Made by a program: the position numbers and the translations under genes. Positions 1 to 5,665 of a stretch of 5,665 bases of DNA are shown piece by piece. The notes beneath the pieces were generated by a model. The model worked only from the letters and a program-made list of their open reading frames with translations. It did not search any database and was not told the origin of the DNA. Origin of the DNA: Pseudomonadota bacterium (GTDB lineage: Bacteria > Pseudomonadota > Gammaproteobacteria > Xanthomonadales > Xanthomonadaceae); NCBI GenBank assembly GCA_023392975.1, contig JAEWNA010000197.1, positions 1 to 5,665 on the forward strand, given 5' to 3'. Within the stretch, counting starts at the first letter, position 1; each line of letters starts with the position of its first letter.

Positions 1-163
1 CGCCGCTTCCGAGAAACGCCATCCGCGCCGGTTGGCGGCCCCCGAACCCTGAACGAAATCCGGGCCAGTGAATTTTTTTTCGACCTCGAGTGGCGGGATC
101 CGTCGCCGTTTCGCGACGTTTCGATCACACGGCCGATTCGCGCCGCAGTCCGCCATCCATCGC

Positions 164-168
164 AGGAG
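164..168 (+). promoter_or_regulatory. Ribosome binding site of the M23 peptidase gene
   Basis: AGGAG lies seven bases before the ATG at 176. It decides the start: the frame is open further upstream (ATG at 68), but that start has no Shine-Dalgarno sequence and would put an Arg-rich stretch ahead of an otherwise normal signal peptide. The leader 1-175 also holds a run of eight T (73-80) and a 6-bp stem (CGTCGC 101-106 with GCGACG 113-118). I see no convincing -35/-10 pair there. Confidence 0.85.
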
Positions 169-175
169 TGCCACC

Positions 176-1576
176 ATGTCCCGTTCCCTTCCCTTCGCCA
201 TCGCCGGCCTACTCGCCTGCACGATCGCAGGCCGCGCGCACGCGCTCGAGCCTTCGAAAGGCGTCTACCGCATCCCCTTCGCCAACGGCACCGACGTGCA
301 TGTCGGCAACGACCACATCGACCACTCGCCGCCCGGCCGCATCGACATGAACGGCACCGGCGGCGGCACCTATCGCATCGTCGCCGCGGCCGACGGCATC
401 GTCCGCAAGGTCGTCGACGGCTTCGACAAGCGACTGGACTGCAAGGGCAAGCCGATCAGCGAACAGAAGAACAACTACGTCTGGATCGAGCACGCCAACG
501 GCGAGTGGACCAAGTACACGCACATGCAGAAGGGCTCTTCCAGCGGGAAGGCCGGCCTGCACGAGGGCCAGTTCGTGAAGGCCGGCACCTACCTCGGCGA
601 CCAGGGCGATGTCGGCTGCGCGACCGGGCCGCACCTGCACTTCGAAGTCGGCGTGCCGAAGGACGCCAACGGCTTCACCGAGACCGGCGGCTTCCTCACC
701 GGCAACGACGGCAGCAAGCGCAACCGCATCCCGCGCGTCTGCGGCATCGCCGGCAGTCGCTACGTGACCGACGGCAAGTACAAGGCGCGCGAAGTGCCCG
801 GCGCGGTGTCGCCCGGCTCCCGCGAATACGCCCGCCATGGCGTGCCGGCGCGCGACTACCAGTGCTTGGTCGACCAGGCGGCGATGGCCGGCTACGCGCC
901 GGAATGGCTGGACGCGTTCTCCGCCGATGGCGGCGTGCGCTTCAACGTCGTGTTCCGGCCGGCCGGCGGTGTCGCGTGGCAGGCCGTCCACGGGCTGACC
1001 TCGGCGCAGTACCAGCAGCGCTTCGACAGCTTCACCCAGGGCGGCTATCGCCCGACGCTGGTGGAGAGCTACAGCGACGGCGGTGGCACCCGCTACGCCG
1101 CGATCTTCCGCAAGACCGGCGGCCCGGCGTTCCGCGCCTACCACGGCGTATCCGCCGCCGAGCACCAGAAGCGGATGGACGAATGGAGCGCGCAGGGCTT
1201 CCGGCCGCGCACCATGGCGGTGACCGCGAGCGGCGGCCAGCCGCGTTACACCGTGTTGTACGAACAGGCCGGGGGCGGCAAGTGGGTCGCCAAATCTCGC
1301 CTGACGCCCGACGAGTACCAGCAGTTGTTCAACAGCGAAAACGCCGCCGGCCGCCTGCCGGTCTACCTCAACGCGTACGGCCTCGATGGCCGCATCTACT
1401 ACTCTGCAATCTTCAGCGCCACACCCACCGGCCCGGCGAAGGCGCGGCATGGCCTGACCGGCGCCCAGTACCAGAACGAATGGGATAGCGCGGCCGGTGC
1501 CGGCTACCTCACCCGCGTGGTCACCGGCTACGCGGTCGGCGGCCAGCCGCGCTACGCCGCCGTGTGGCGCAAGTGA
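176..1576 (+). CDS. Secreted M23 family zinc metallopeptidase with five C-terminal 51-residue tandem repeats
   Basis: Protein of 466 residues. Residues 1-23 look like a signal peptide with AHA/L cleavage; the LLAC at 12-15 also resembles a weak lipobox, so a lipoprotein is a lesser alternative. The M23 (LytM/lysostaphin-type) domain spans about 30-165: a first zinc-ligand region with H47/H50 and D57, the YTHM strand at 114-117, and the GPHLHFE signature at 151-157 with catalytic/ligand H153 and H155. M23 enzymes cleave peptidoglycan peptide bridges or Gly-X bonds. Cysteines 89, 148, 189 and 230 may form disulfides after export. From about 217 to the last residue there are five repeats of the type HG-(L/V)-x3-YQ ... 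GYR ... YAAIF, a module shared with the next gene. The repeats probably bind substrate or cell wall (inference). The stop is 62 bases before the next start with no obvious terminator, so co-transcription is likely. The exact substrate cannot be read from the sequence. Confidence 0.9.
   Translation: MSRSLPFAIAGLLACTIAGRAHALEPSKGVYRIPFANGTDVHVGNDHIDHSPPGRIDMNGTGGGTYRIVAAADGIVRKVVDGFDKRLDCKGKPISEQKNNYVWIEHANGEWTKYTHMQKGSSSGKAGLHEGQFVKAGTYLGDQGDVGCATGPHLHFEVGVPKDANGFTETGGFLTGNDGSKRNRIPRVCGIAGSRYVTDGKYKAREVPGAVSPGSREYARHGVPARDYQCLVDQAAMAGYAPEWLDAFSADGGVRFNVVFRPAGGVAWQAVHGLTSAQYQQRFDSFTQGGYRPTLVESYSDGGGTRYAAIFRKTGGPAFRAYHGVSAAEHQKRMDEWSAQGFRPRTMAVTASGGQPRYTVLYEQAGGGKWVAKSRLTPDEYQQLFNSENAAGRLPVYLNAYGLDGRIYYSAIFSATPTGPAKARHGLTGAQYQNEWDSAAGAGYLTRVVTGYAVGGQPRYAAVWRK
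824..1573 (+). repeat. Five coding tandem repeats (153-base period) in the M23 peptidase gene
   Basis: The conserved His-Gly start of each unit falls at bases 836, 989, 1142, 1295 and 1448 (residues 221, 272, 323, 374, 425), an exact 51-residue period with no indels. Unit pattern: HG, aliphatic, x3, YQ, about ten residues to GYR or GFR, then a G-G-x-x-RY strand and YAAIF/W, ending K-x-GGP. Unit 4 is degenerate: Ser-Arg replaces His-Gly at 374-375 and the GYR is lost. Unit 5 ends at the stop codon. The pattern matches the family I know as bacterial tandem repeat domain 1 (BTRD1). The repeat structure is seen directly; the family name is from memory. Confidence 0.85.
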
Positions 1577-1627
1577 CCCGACGCACGCCCCGCGCGGCGT
1601 CCGTCGCGCACACACGCATTCCAGAAC

Positions 1628-1632
1628 GGAGA
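1628..1632 (+). promoter_or_regulatory. Ribosome binding site of the serine hydrolase gene
   Basis: GGAGA sits six bases before the ATG at 1639. This start gives a clean signal peptide. The in-frame ATG at 1564 lies inside the preceding gene, has no such site and would add 25 residues in front of the signal peptide. The 62-base spacer holds only a weak 5-bp stem (ACGCC 1585-1589 with GGCGT 1596-1600) and no T run, so read-through from the peptidase gene is expected. Confidence 0.8.
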
Positions 1633-1638
1633 TCCTCC

Positions 1639-3498
1639 ATGTTCAGCACAGATCCGATTCGCACCCGTCCCACTCGATCCCGCGCCCTGCGCTTCGCCAC
1701 GGCGCTGTTCGTGCCGCTGCTCGCGCTCGCCGCGTCGGGCTCGGCGCTCGCCGCCGACTGGGCCGCACGCCACGGCCTCACCGCCGCGCAGTACCAGAGC
1801 GCCTTCGACGACTACGCCCGAAAGGGTTACCGGCTGGTCTCGATCAGCGGCTACGACGGCGGCGGCCAGGCGCGCTACGCAGCGCTGTGGAAGAAGCAGG
1901 CCGGTCCGGACTGGGCCGCGAAGCACGGCCTCAGCGCGGCGCAGTACCAGGCCGCGTTCGACGACTTCGGGAAGAAGGGCTACCGGCTGACCTGGGTCAA
2001 CGGCTACGCCGTCGGCAACCAGCCCTACTACGCCGCGATCTGGACCAAGGGCCCCGGCCCGGCGGCGGCCGCGCGCCATGGCCTGACCGCGGCGCAATAC
2101 CAGGCCGCGTTCGACGAGTGGACCGGCAAGGGCTACGCGCCGGTGCACATCAGCGCCTACGCCGTCGGCGGCTCGCCGCGGTTCGCGGTGATCTTCGAGA
2201 AGGGCGGCCCGGCCACGGTCGCGCGCCACGGCCTCAGCGCGGCGCAGTACCAGAGCGCGTTCGACCAGTACACCCGCCAGGGCTACCGGCTGAAGGAAGT
2301 CACCGGTTATCGCGACGGCAACGCCGACCGCTACGCCGGCCTGTGGGTGAAGACCGGCGGCCCGCAGTGGTCAGCGCGACACGGCATCCCCGCGGCGCAT
2401 TACCAGGCCGTGTTCGACAACTACCGCTACCAGAGCTGGGAGCCGAACTACATCGAGGCCTTCAACGGCGCCGGCGGCGTGCGCTTCAACGGCGTGTGGC
2501 AGAACACGGCATTCAGCGCCGGGGACCTGAAGCTGATCGACGACAAGGTGCGCGGCTACATGCGGGCGCACGACATCCCCGGGATGTCGGTCGCGATCAT
2601 GCGCAACGGCCGCCTCGTGTTCGCCTCCGGCTACGGCGTCGCCGACAAGGACAGCGGCGAACCGGTCGGGCCGATGCATCGCTTCCGCCAGGCCAGCGTC
2701 TCCAAGCTGTTGACCCGTTCGGCCGTGGTCAAGCTGATCGCCGACACCAGCCTGCAGAACGACAGCCATGTCTTCGGCGCGAACAGCGAACTCGGCGCCA
2801 CCTACGCCACGCCCGACAACAATCCGAAAATCGAGGACATCACCGTCAAGCATCTGATCGACCACCGCGCCGGCTTCGTCAACGTCAACAAGGACGGCAA
2901 CAAGAGCGATCCGATGTTCGACTACACCGGTACCACCCACAAGGGACTGATCGAGTGGGCGCTGGCGAACTACCCGCTGGGCTACGACCCGGGCACGGCG
3001 AACTACGACCCGGACAACGACCCGAAGACGAACGACATGTACTCCAACTTCGGGTACTGCGTGCTCGGCCGGGTGATCGAGAAGCGCAGCGGCAAGTCCT
3101 ACGAGGCCTACGTCCGCGACACGCTGCTCAAGCCCGCGGGCGCCGGCGACGTGGTGATCGGCGGCGACAAGCTGGCCGACCGCAAGCCGGGCGAAGTCGT
3201 CTACTACGGCGGCGGCGCCTACTCCAGCGTCAAGCCGACCCGCTTCGACTCGCACGGCGGCTGGATCGCGCGGCCGATGGACCTGCTGCGCTTCATGAAA
3301 TACGAGACCTACCTGGGCAACAGCTACGGTCACTACGGCGAGATGAGCGGCACGATGTCGGTGCTGCGCCGGCGCAGCGACGGTTTCGGCTTCGCCGCGG
3401 CGGTGAACAGCAACGACGGCAGCACCGGCGACATGAACGCCATGCTCACCGAGATCGTCGACGGCGTGACGCAGTGGCCGTCGGGCGATCTGTTCTGA
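1639..3498 (+). CDS. Secreted serine hydrolase (beta-lactamase/S12 fold) with five N-terminal 51-residue tandem repeats
   Basis: Protein of 619 residues. Signal peptide about 1-38, cleaved after ALA (36-38). Five repeats fill about 41-290. The rest, about 294-610, is a penicillin-binding/beta-lactamase-like serine hydrolase: S353-V-S-K356 is the SxxK nucleophile motif, Y468-S-N470 the YxN motif, and H565-Y-G567 takes the place of KTG, as in S12 esterases and D-aminopeptidases. The C-terminal GTMSVLRRR and the following VNSND strand fit the fold. An Asp-rich loop (456-466) precedes YSN. Repeat plus beta-lactamase-fold hydrolase is the layout of fungal polyglycine hydrolases, which cut Gly-Gly bonds in plant chitinase linkers, so a secreted protease/peptidase is at least as likely as a beta-lactamase. 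The HxG in place of KTG argues against a true class C enzyme. It follows the M23 peptidase gene with the same repeats and probably shares its transcript. Confidence 0.88.
   Translation: MFSTDPIRTRPTRSRALRFATALFVPLLALAASGSALAADWAARHGLTAAQYQSAFDDYARKGYRLVSISGYDGGGQARYAALWKKQAGPDWAAKHGLSAAQYQAAFDDFGKKGYRLTWVNGYAVGNQPYYAAIWTKGPGPAAAARHGLTAAQYQAAFDEWTGKGYAPVHISAYAVGGSPRFAVIFEKGGPATVARHGLSAAQYQSAFDQYTRQGYRLKEVTGYRDGNADRYAGLWVKTGGPQWSARHGIPAAHYQAVFDNYRYQSWEPNYIEAFNGAGGVRFNGVWQNTAFSAGDLKLIDDKVRGYMRAHDIPGMSVAIMRNGRLVFASGYGVADKDSGEPVGPMHRFRQASVSKLLTRSAVVKLIADTSLQNDSHVFGANSELGATYATPDNNPKIEDITVKHLIDHRAGFVNVNKDGNKSDPMFDYTGTTHKGLIEWALANYPLGYDPGTANYDPDNDPKTNDMYSNFGYCVLGRVIEKRSGKSYEAYVRDTLLKPAGAGDVVIGGDKLADRKPGEVVYYGGGAYSSVKPTRFDSHGGWIARPMDLLRFMKYETYLGNSYGHYGEMSGTMSVLRRRSDGFGFAAAVNSNDGSTGDMNAMLTEIVDGVTQWPSGDLF
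1759..2508 (+). repeat. Five coding tandem repeats (150-153-base period) in the serine hydrolase gene
   Basis: The His-Gly codons that open the units are at bases 1771, 1924, 2077, 2227 and 2380 (residues 45, 96, 147, 197, 248), giving spacings of 51, 51, 50 and 51 residues. Units 1-4 are close to the pattern RHGL(T/S)AAQYQ, then AFD, KGYR, GY and a YAA(I/L)W strand. Unit 5 is more diverged (HGIPAAHYQ, no GYR, ends VRFNGVW). Units 2 and 4 share a 27-base identical stretch (1924-1950 and 2227-2253), and units 2 and 3 share 20 or more bases around TACCAGGCCGCGTTCGACGA, signs of recent duplication or conversion. Same family as the repeats of the upstream peptidase. Confidence 0.88.
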
Positions 3499-3543
3499 TC
3501 GTCGCCGTCGATTTGCAGGCAGCCTGCGTCGGCGGCTGGAACA

Positions 3544-3588
3544 CCCCCTCCCTTTCGCCGCAGGCGAAGGGGAGGGTTGGGGAGGGGT
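3544..3588. repeat. GC-rich inverted repeat element, copy A (possible terminator)
   Basis: CCCTCCCTTTCGCC (3546-3559) pairs with GGCGAAGGGGAGGG (3563-3576) across a GCA loop: 14 pairs including one G-T. The tail GTTGGGGAGGGG (3576-3587) follows. Elements of this CCCTCCC/GGGAGG type are common between genes in Xanthomonadaceae. It begins 45 bases after the stop of the serine hydrolase gene. It has no T run, so it is more likely a structured transcript end or stabilising hairpin than a classic Rho-independent terminator. Confidence 0.6.
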
Positions 3589-3617
3589 CGGAAGACGCGG
3601 AAGGCCTCATTCACTGC

Positions 3618-3658
3618 ACCCCCTCCCAACCTCCCCCTGCGATGCGCGCAAGGGGAGG
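3618..3658. repeat. GC-rich inverted repeat element, copy B in opposite orientation (possible terminator)
   Basis: Stem CCTCCCCCTGCG (3630-3641) with CGCAAGGGGAGG (3647-3658), 11 of 12 pairs, loop ATGCG. Its flank ACCCCCTCCCAACC (3618-3631) is nearly the reverse complement of the tail of copy A, so the two copies are inverted relative to each other and could also pair together. It lies between the convergent serine hydrolase and serS genes, where it may end or insulate both transcripts. The remaining spacer, 3659-3721, shows nothing I can name. Confidence 0.55.
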
Positions 3659-3721
3659 CGCAGGATGGCGCGATCCCTACGGCCTCGTTACGCGCCGGAC
3701 GCTGGTGTTCCCCGATTCGAC

Positions 3722-5194
3722 TCAGGCGATCCGCTCGACGCCGCCCATGTAGCCGCGCAACGCCTCGGGCACGGTGATGGAGCCGTCGGCGTTCTGGTAG
3801 TTCTCCATCACCGCGATCAGCGCGCGGCCGACGGCGACGCCGGAGCCGTTGAGCGTATGCACCAGCTCCGGCTTGCCGGTCGCCGGGTTGCGCCAGCGCG
3901 CCTGCATGCGCCGCGCCTGGAAATCGCCGCAGTTCGAGCAGGACGAGATCTCGCGGTAAGCCCCTTGACCATCCGTGCCCTGCGACGGCAACCAGACTTC
4001 GAGGTCGAAGGTCTTGCGCGCCGAGAAGCCCATGTCGCCGGTGCACAGCAGCATGCGGCGGTACGGCAGGCCGAGCTTCTCCAGCACAGTCTCGGCGCAT
4101 CGGGTCATGCGCTCGTGCTCGGCGTCGCTCTCCTCCGGCTTGGCGATCGTCACCAGCTCGACCTTCTCGAACTGGTGCTGGCGGATCATGCCGCGGGTGT
4201 CGCGGCCGGCGCTGCCGGCCTCGGCGCGGAAGCACATCGAATGCGCGGTCATCCGCAGCGGCAGGCGCTCGGCATCGACGATCTCGTCGCGGACGATGTT
4301 GGTGAGCGGGACTTCGCTGGTGGGGATGAGGTACTTGTCCTTCTGCCCTTCAACAATCTCGATCAAAGATTGGATGACCCCATGAAGGGCGAGTCCATCT
4401 TCACCAGCCGGATCATCGATGATGCTTTGAGAATCCTTGACTTGCTTGCAGTCAAAGATCAGTTGCTCCACTTGAGATCTTTTGGCCAGGAACCTGTCAC
4501 CCCGATCATTGGCCGAAGGCATGGTCGCAAACAAATCCTCCTCGAACTTCGGCAACTGCCCCGTGCCCTTCATCGAGTCGGCGTTGACCAGCAGCGGGAC
4601 ATTGGTCTCCTCGTAGCCGTGGTCGTTCGTGTGCAGATCAAGCATGAACTGCGCCAGCGCGCGGTGCAGGCGGGCCAGTTGGCCGCGCAGCACGGTGAAA
4701 CGGGCGCCGCTGAGCTTGGCCGCGGTCTCGCCGTCCAGCCAGCCATGGCGGGCGCCAAGTTCGACGTGGTCCTTCGGCGAGAAGCCGTCCTTCGTGAAGT
4801 CGCGCGGCGTGCCCCAGGCGTGCTGCTCGACGTTGCCGTGCTCGTCCGAACCATGGGGCACAGATTCGTCGGGCAGGTTCGGAATGCCGGCGGCGATCAT
4901 CTCCAGCTTCGCCAGCACTGCGGCCAGGTCGTGCTCGCACTGCTTCAGCTCGTCGCCGAATGCCGCGACTTCGGCCATCACCGCCGACACGTCCTCGCCC
5001 TTCGCCTTGAGCATGCCGATCTGCTTGCTCTTGGTGTTGCGCAGGTTCTGCAACTCCTGGGTGCGGGTCTGGATGCGCTTGCGCTCGGATTCGAGCATCA
5101 CCAGTTCGGCGACGTCGAGGTCGTAGCCGCGGGTCTCCTTGAGGCGGGCGGCCAGTTCGGCGGGCTGTTGGCGCAGCAGGGCGGGATCGAGCAT
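3722..5194 (-). CDS. serS: Seryl-tRNA synthetase with an in-frame insertion before the serine-binding loop
   Basis: Charges tRNA-Ser (and tRNA-Sec) with serine in the cytoplasm; class II synthetase, normally essential. The start was chosen because MLDPALLR matches the usual SerRS N terminus; no Shine-Dalgarno is visible, and the frame extends to a GTG at 5254. The N-terminal tRNA-binding coiled-coil arm runs about 27-100. The catalytic domain shows GTGQLPKF (210-217), the serine-binding TSE loop (292-294), motif 2 with CFRAEAGSAGRDTRG (321-335) and motif 3 with NGSGVAVGRA (449-458). All expected motifs are present, so the enzyme should be active. Length is 490 residues against 430 for E. coli. 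Most of the excess lies between EDLF (219-222) and LIPT (289-292): 66 residues here, about 15 in E. coli. A second loop, 406-412, is about five residues longer than usual. Both places use codons unlike the rest of the gene. Confidence 0.95.
   Translation of the reverse strand: MLDPALLRQQPAELAARLKETRGYDLDVAELVMLESERKRIQTRTQELQNLRNTKSKQIGMLKAKGEDVSAVMAEVAAFGDELKQCEHDLAAVLAKLEMIAAGIPNLPDESVPHGSDEHGNVEQHAWGTPRDFTKDGFSPKDHVELGARHGWLDGETAAKLSGARFTVLRGQLARLHRALAQFMLDLHTNDHGYEETNVPLLVNADSMKGTGQLPKFEEDLFATMPSANDRGDRFLAKRSQVEQLIFDCKQVKDSQSIIDDPAGEDGLALHGVIQSLIEIVEGQKDKYLIPTSEVPLTNIVRDEIVDAERLPLRMTAHSMCFRAEAGSAGRDTRGMIRQHQFEKVELVTIAKPEESDAEHERMTRCAETVLEKLGLPYRRMLLCTGDMGFSARKTFDLEVWLPSQGTDGQGAYREISSCSNCGDFQARRMQARWRNPATGKPELVHTLNGSGVAVGRALIAVMENYQNADGSITVPEALRGYMGGVERIA
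4337..4522 (-). other. In-frame insertion of foreign composition within serS
   Basis: Encodes residues 225-286 of SerRS, a stretch absent from ordinary SerRS except for roughly a dozen residues. By hand count 90 of the 180 bases at 4341-4520 are G or C, while flanking parts of the gene are near 70% or above (46 of 60 at 4201-4260). Codons include AGA, TTG, CAA, ATT, GTT and TTT, rare in the neighbours. The odd codon use begins slightly earlier, at TTG-TTT (4529-4534). The peptide looks like two helices (about 233-254 and 268-285) joined by a Ser/Asp/Gly-rich loop: a helical hairpin. I recognise no domain. The DNA has a 7-bp inverted pair (4345-4351 with 4384-4390) and a 12-bp palindrome (4412-4423), but no clear target-site duplication. 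Confidence 0.75.
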
Positions 5195-5227
5195 GTCGGG
5201 AGGCGTGGCGCGGTGAGGGAAACCGGG

Positions 5228-5233
5228 ATTATC
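5228..5233 (-). promoter_or_regulatory. Possible -10 box of serS
   Basis: GATAAT on the minus strand, about 34 bases before the serS ATG, in the 139-base divergent spacer 5195-5333. It would give a leader of roughly 25-30 bases. No recognisable -35 hexamer lies at 16-18 bases, so this is tentative. For the plus-strand gene, CACAAT at 5298-5303 is the only A/T-rich hexamer and is weaker still. Confidence 0.4.
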
Positions 5234-5333
5234 GCCCGAATCCGCCGGGCGCACCGCGGTTCAGCCGGCGCAGGGCGTGGTCGCTGGAGGCCTGTGCCAC
5301 AATCCGGGCTCCCCCGCGACCGCCTTCCCCCGC

Positions 5334-5665
5334 ATGCCGACCGCAGGATCCGCTCCGCCGCAGGGCCCGTCGCCGGGCCATCGTTTCGGCCTTTCGCGCC
5401 GCACCTGGCTCATCGTCGCCGCCGGCTTCGGCGTCGGCCTGCTGCTGTTCTTCCTGCTCTGGCTGAAGACCCGCGGCGACAGCGATTTCTATCGCGCCCC
5501 GGATCGTGCCGACGGCCCCGGGGGCCAGGTCTTCGAACCCCTGCCCGCGCCGCAGCCCGACGGCGCGCACAGCGCGAGCGGCCTGAGCGAGGCCGCCGAG
5601 GAAGCGCTGCGCAATCCGCGCCCGACGCCCGCCCCGCCCCCGGTGGCCCAGCAGGTGCCGCAGAC
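5334..5665 (+). CDS. TonB-like membrane-anchored proline-rich protein, 5' part only
   Basis: The frame opens at ATG 5334 and is still open at the window end after 110 codons. Residues 1-23 are a short cytoplasmic tail ending in basic residues (SRRT), and about 25-44 form one strongly hydrophobic membrane segment. After that come a polar periplasmic stretch (DSDFYRAPD) and Ala/Pro-rich sequence (PAPQP, RPTPAPPP). This is the layout of TonB-type energy transducers: cytoplasmic stub, one N-terminal anchor and a Pro-rich spacer. The C-terminal domain that would prove it lies outside the window, so another bitopic envelope protein is possible. It is divergent from serS with a 139-base spacer. No Shine-Dalgarno sequence is visible before the ATG. 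Confidence 0.65.
   Translation, partial: MPTAGSAPPQGPSPGHRFGLSRRTWLIVAAGFGVGLLLFFLLWLKTRGDSDFYRAPDRADGPGGQVFEPLPAPQPDGAHSASGLSEAAEEALRNPRPTPAPPPVAQQVPQ

Noticed and set aside
2..52. End of an upstream coding sequence in frame 2 (TGA at 50-52)
   Set aside because: Only 16 codons visible and the peptide shows nothing recognisable; cannot be separated from chance.
73..80. Run of eight T as the tail of a terminator for a gene upstream of the window
   Set aside because: Only a 5-bp stem with a 20-base loop (37-41 with 62-66) precedes it, not adjacent to the T run.
68..175. Upstream ATG extending the M23 peptidase by 36 residues
   Set aside because: No Shine-Dalgarno before it, and the extension would bury the signal peptide; ATG 176 has AGGAG at good spacing.
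209..1615. Long minus-strand open frame of 468 codons opposite the M23 gene; similar long frames at 1497-3752 (+), 2371-3333 (-) and 3333-4235 (-)
   Set aside because: These are frames kept open by high GC content. Their translations are Arg/Ala/Val-rich with no domain, and they overlap well-supported genes.
1564..1638. Upstream ATG extending the serine hydrolase into the end of the previous gene
   Set aside because: No ribosome binding site; ATG 1639 has one and gives a normal signal peptide.
2521..3498. Antibiotic-resistance beta-lactamase
   Set aside because: The third motif is HxG rather than KTG and the repeats are unlike any resistance enzyme; a peptidase or esterase is more likely.
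4412..4423. Perfect 12-bp palindrome ATCATCGATGAT as an operator
   Set aside because: It lies inside the serS coding sequence and encodes ordinary Ile-Ile-Asp-Asp codons; it could matter only as part of the inserted segment.
4337..4522. SerRS insertion as a mini-intein or intron
   Set aside because: Far too short for an intein, lacks the terminal Cys/Ser and His-Asn splice residues, and the segment is a continuous open frame with no need for removal.
5195..5254. GTG start extending SerRS by 20 residues
   Set aside because: The SerRS family begins at MLDPALLR, and the possible -10 box lies inside this extension.

Overview
The window looks like chromosomal DNA of a GC-rich gammaproteobacterium of the Lysobacter/Luteimonas/Xanthomonas group (Xanthomonadaceae). 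The reasons are the strong G/C bias at third codon positions, a seryl-tRNA synthetase whose undisturbed parts read like the Xanthomonadaceae enzyme, a TonB-like gene beside it, and the CCCTCCC/GGGAGG inverted repeat elements that litter intergenic regions in this family. The assignment is an inference from sequence character, not from a search.

Layout: (1) 1-175, leader with a good ribosome binding site. (2) 176-1576 (+), a secreted M23 zinc endopeptidase followed by five 51-residue tandem repeats. (3) 1639-3498 (+), a secreted serine hydrolase of the beta-lactamase/S12 type preceded by five copies of the same repeat. (4) 3499-3721, a convergent spacer with two opposed GC-rich hairpin elements. 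(5) 3722-5194 (-), serS, encoding a seryl-tRNA synthetase with a roughly 50-residue in-frame insertion of foreign composition. (6) 5195-5333, a divergent promoter region. (7) 5334 to the window end (+), the start of a TonB-like, membrane-anchored, proline-rich protein, cut by the window edge.

The two secreted hydrolases lie 62 bases apart on one strand and carry the same repeat module (family resembling 'bacterial tandem repeat domain 1'). One has the catalytic domain at the N terminus and the other at the C terminus. They are most simply read as a two-gene secreted hydrolase unit. Repeat plus beta-lactamase fold is the architecture of fungal polyglycine hydrolases, and some M23 enzymes (lysostaphin, beta-lytic protease) cut glycine-containing cell-wall bridges. 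A joint action on glycine-rich targets is therefore a reasonable but unproven idea.

The second point of note is the serS insertion. A segment at about 50% GC with unusual codons (AGA, TTG, CAA, GTT) interrupts a gene otherwise near 70% GC, just before the serine-binding TSE loop, without breaking the frame. It suggests a recent acquisition or a mosaic synthetase gene.
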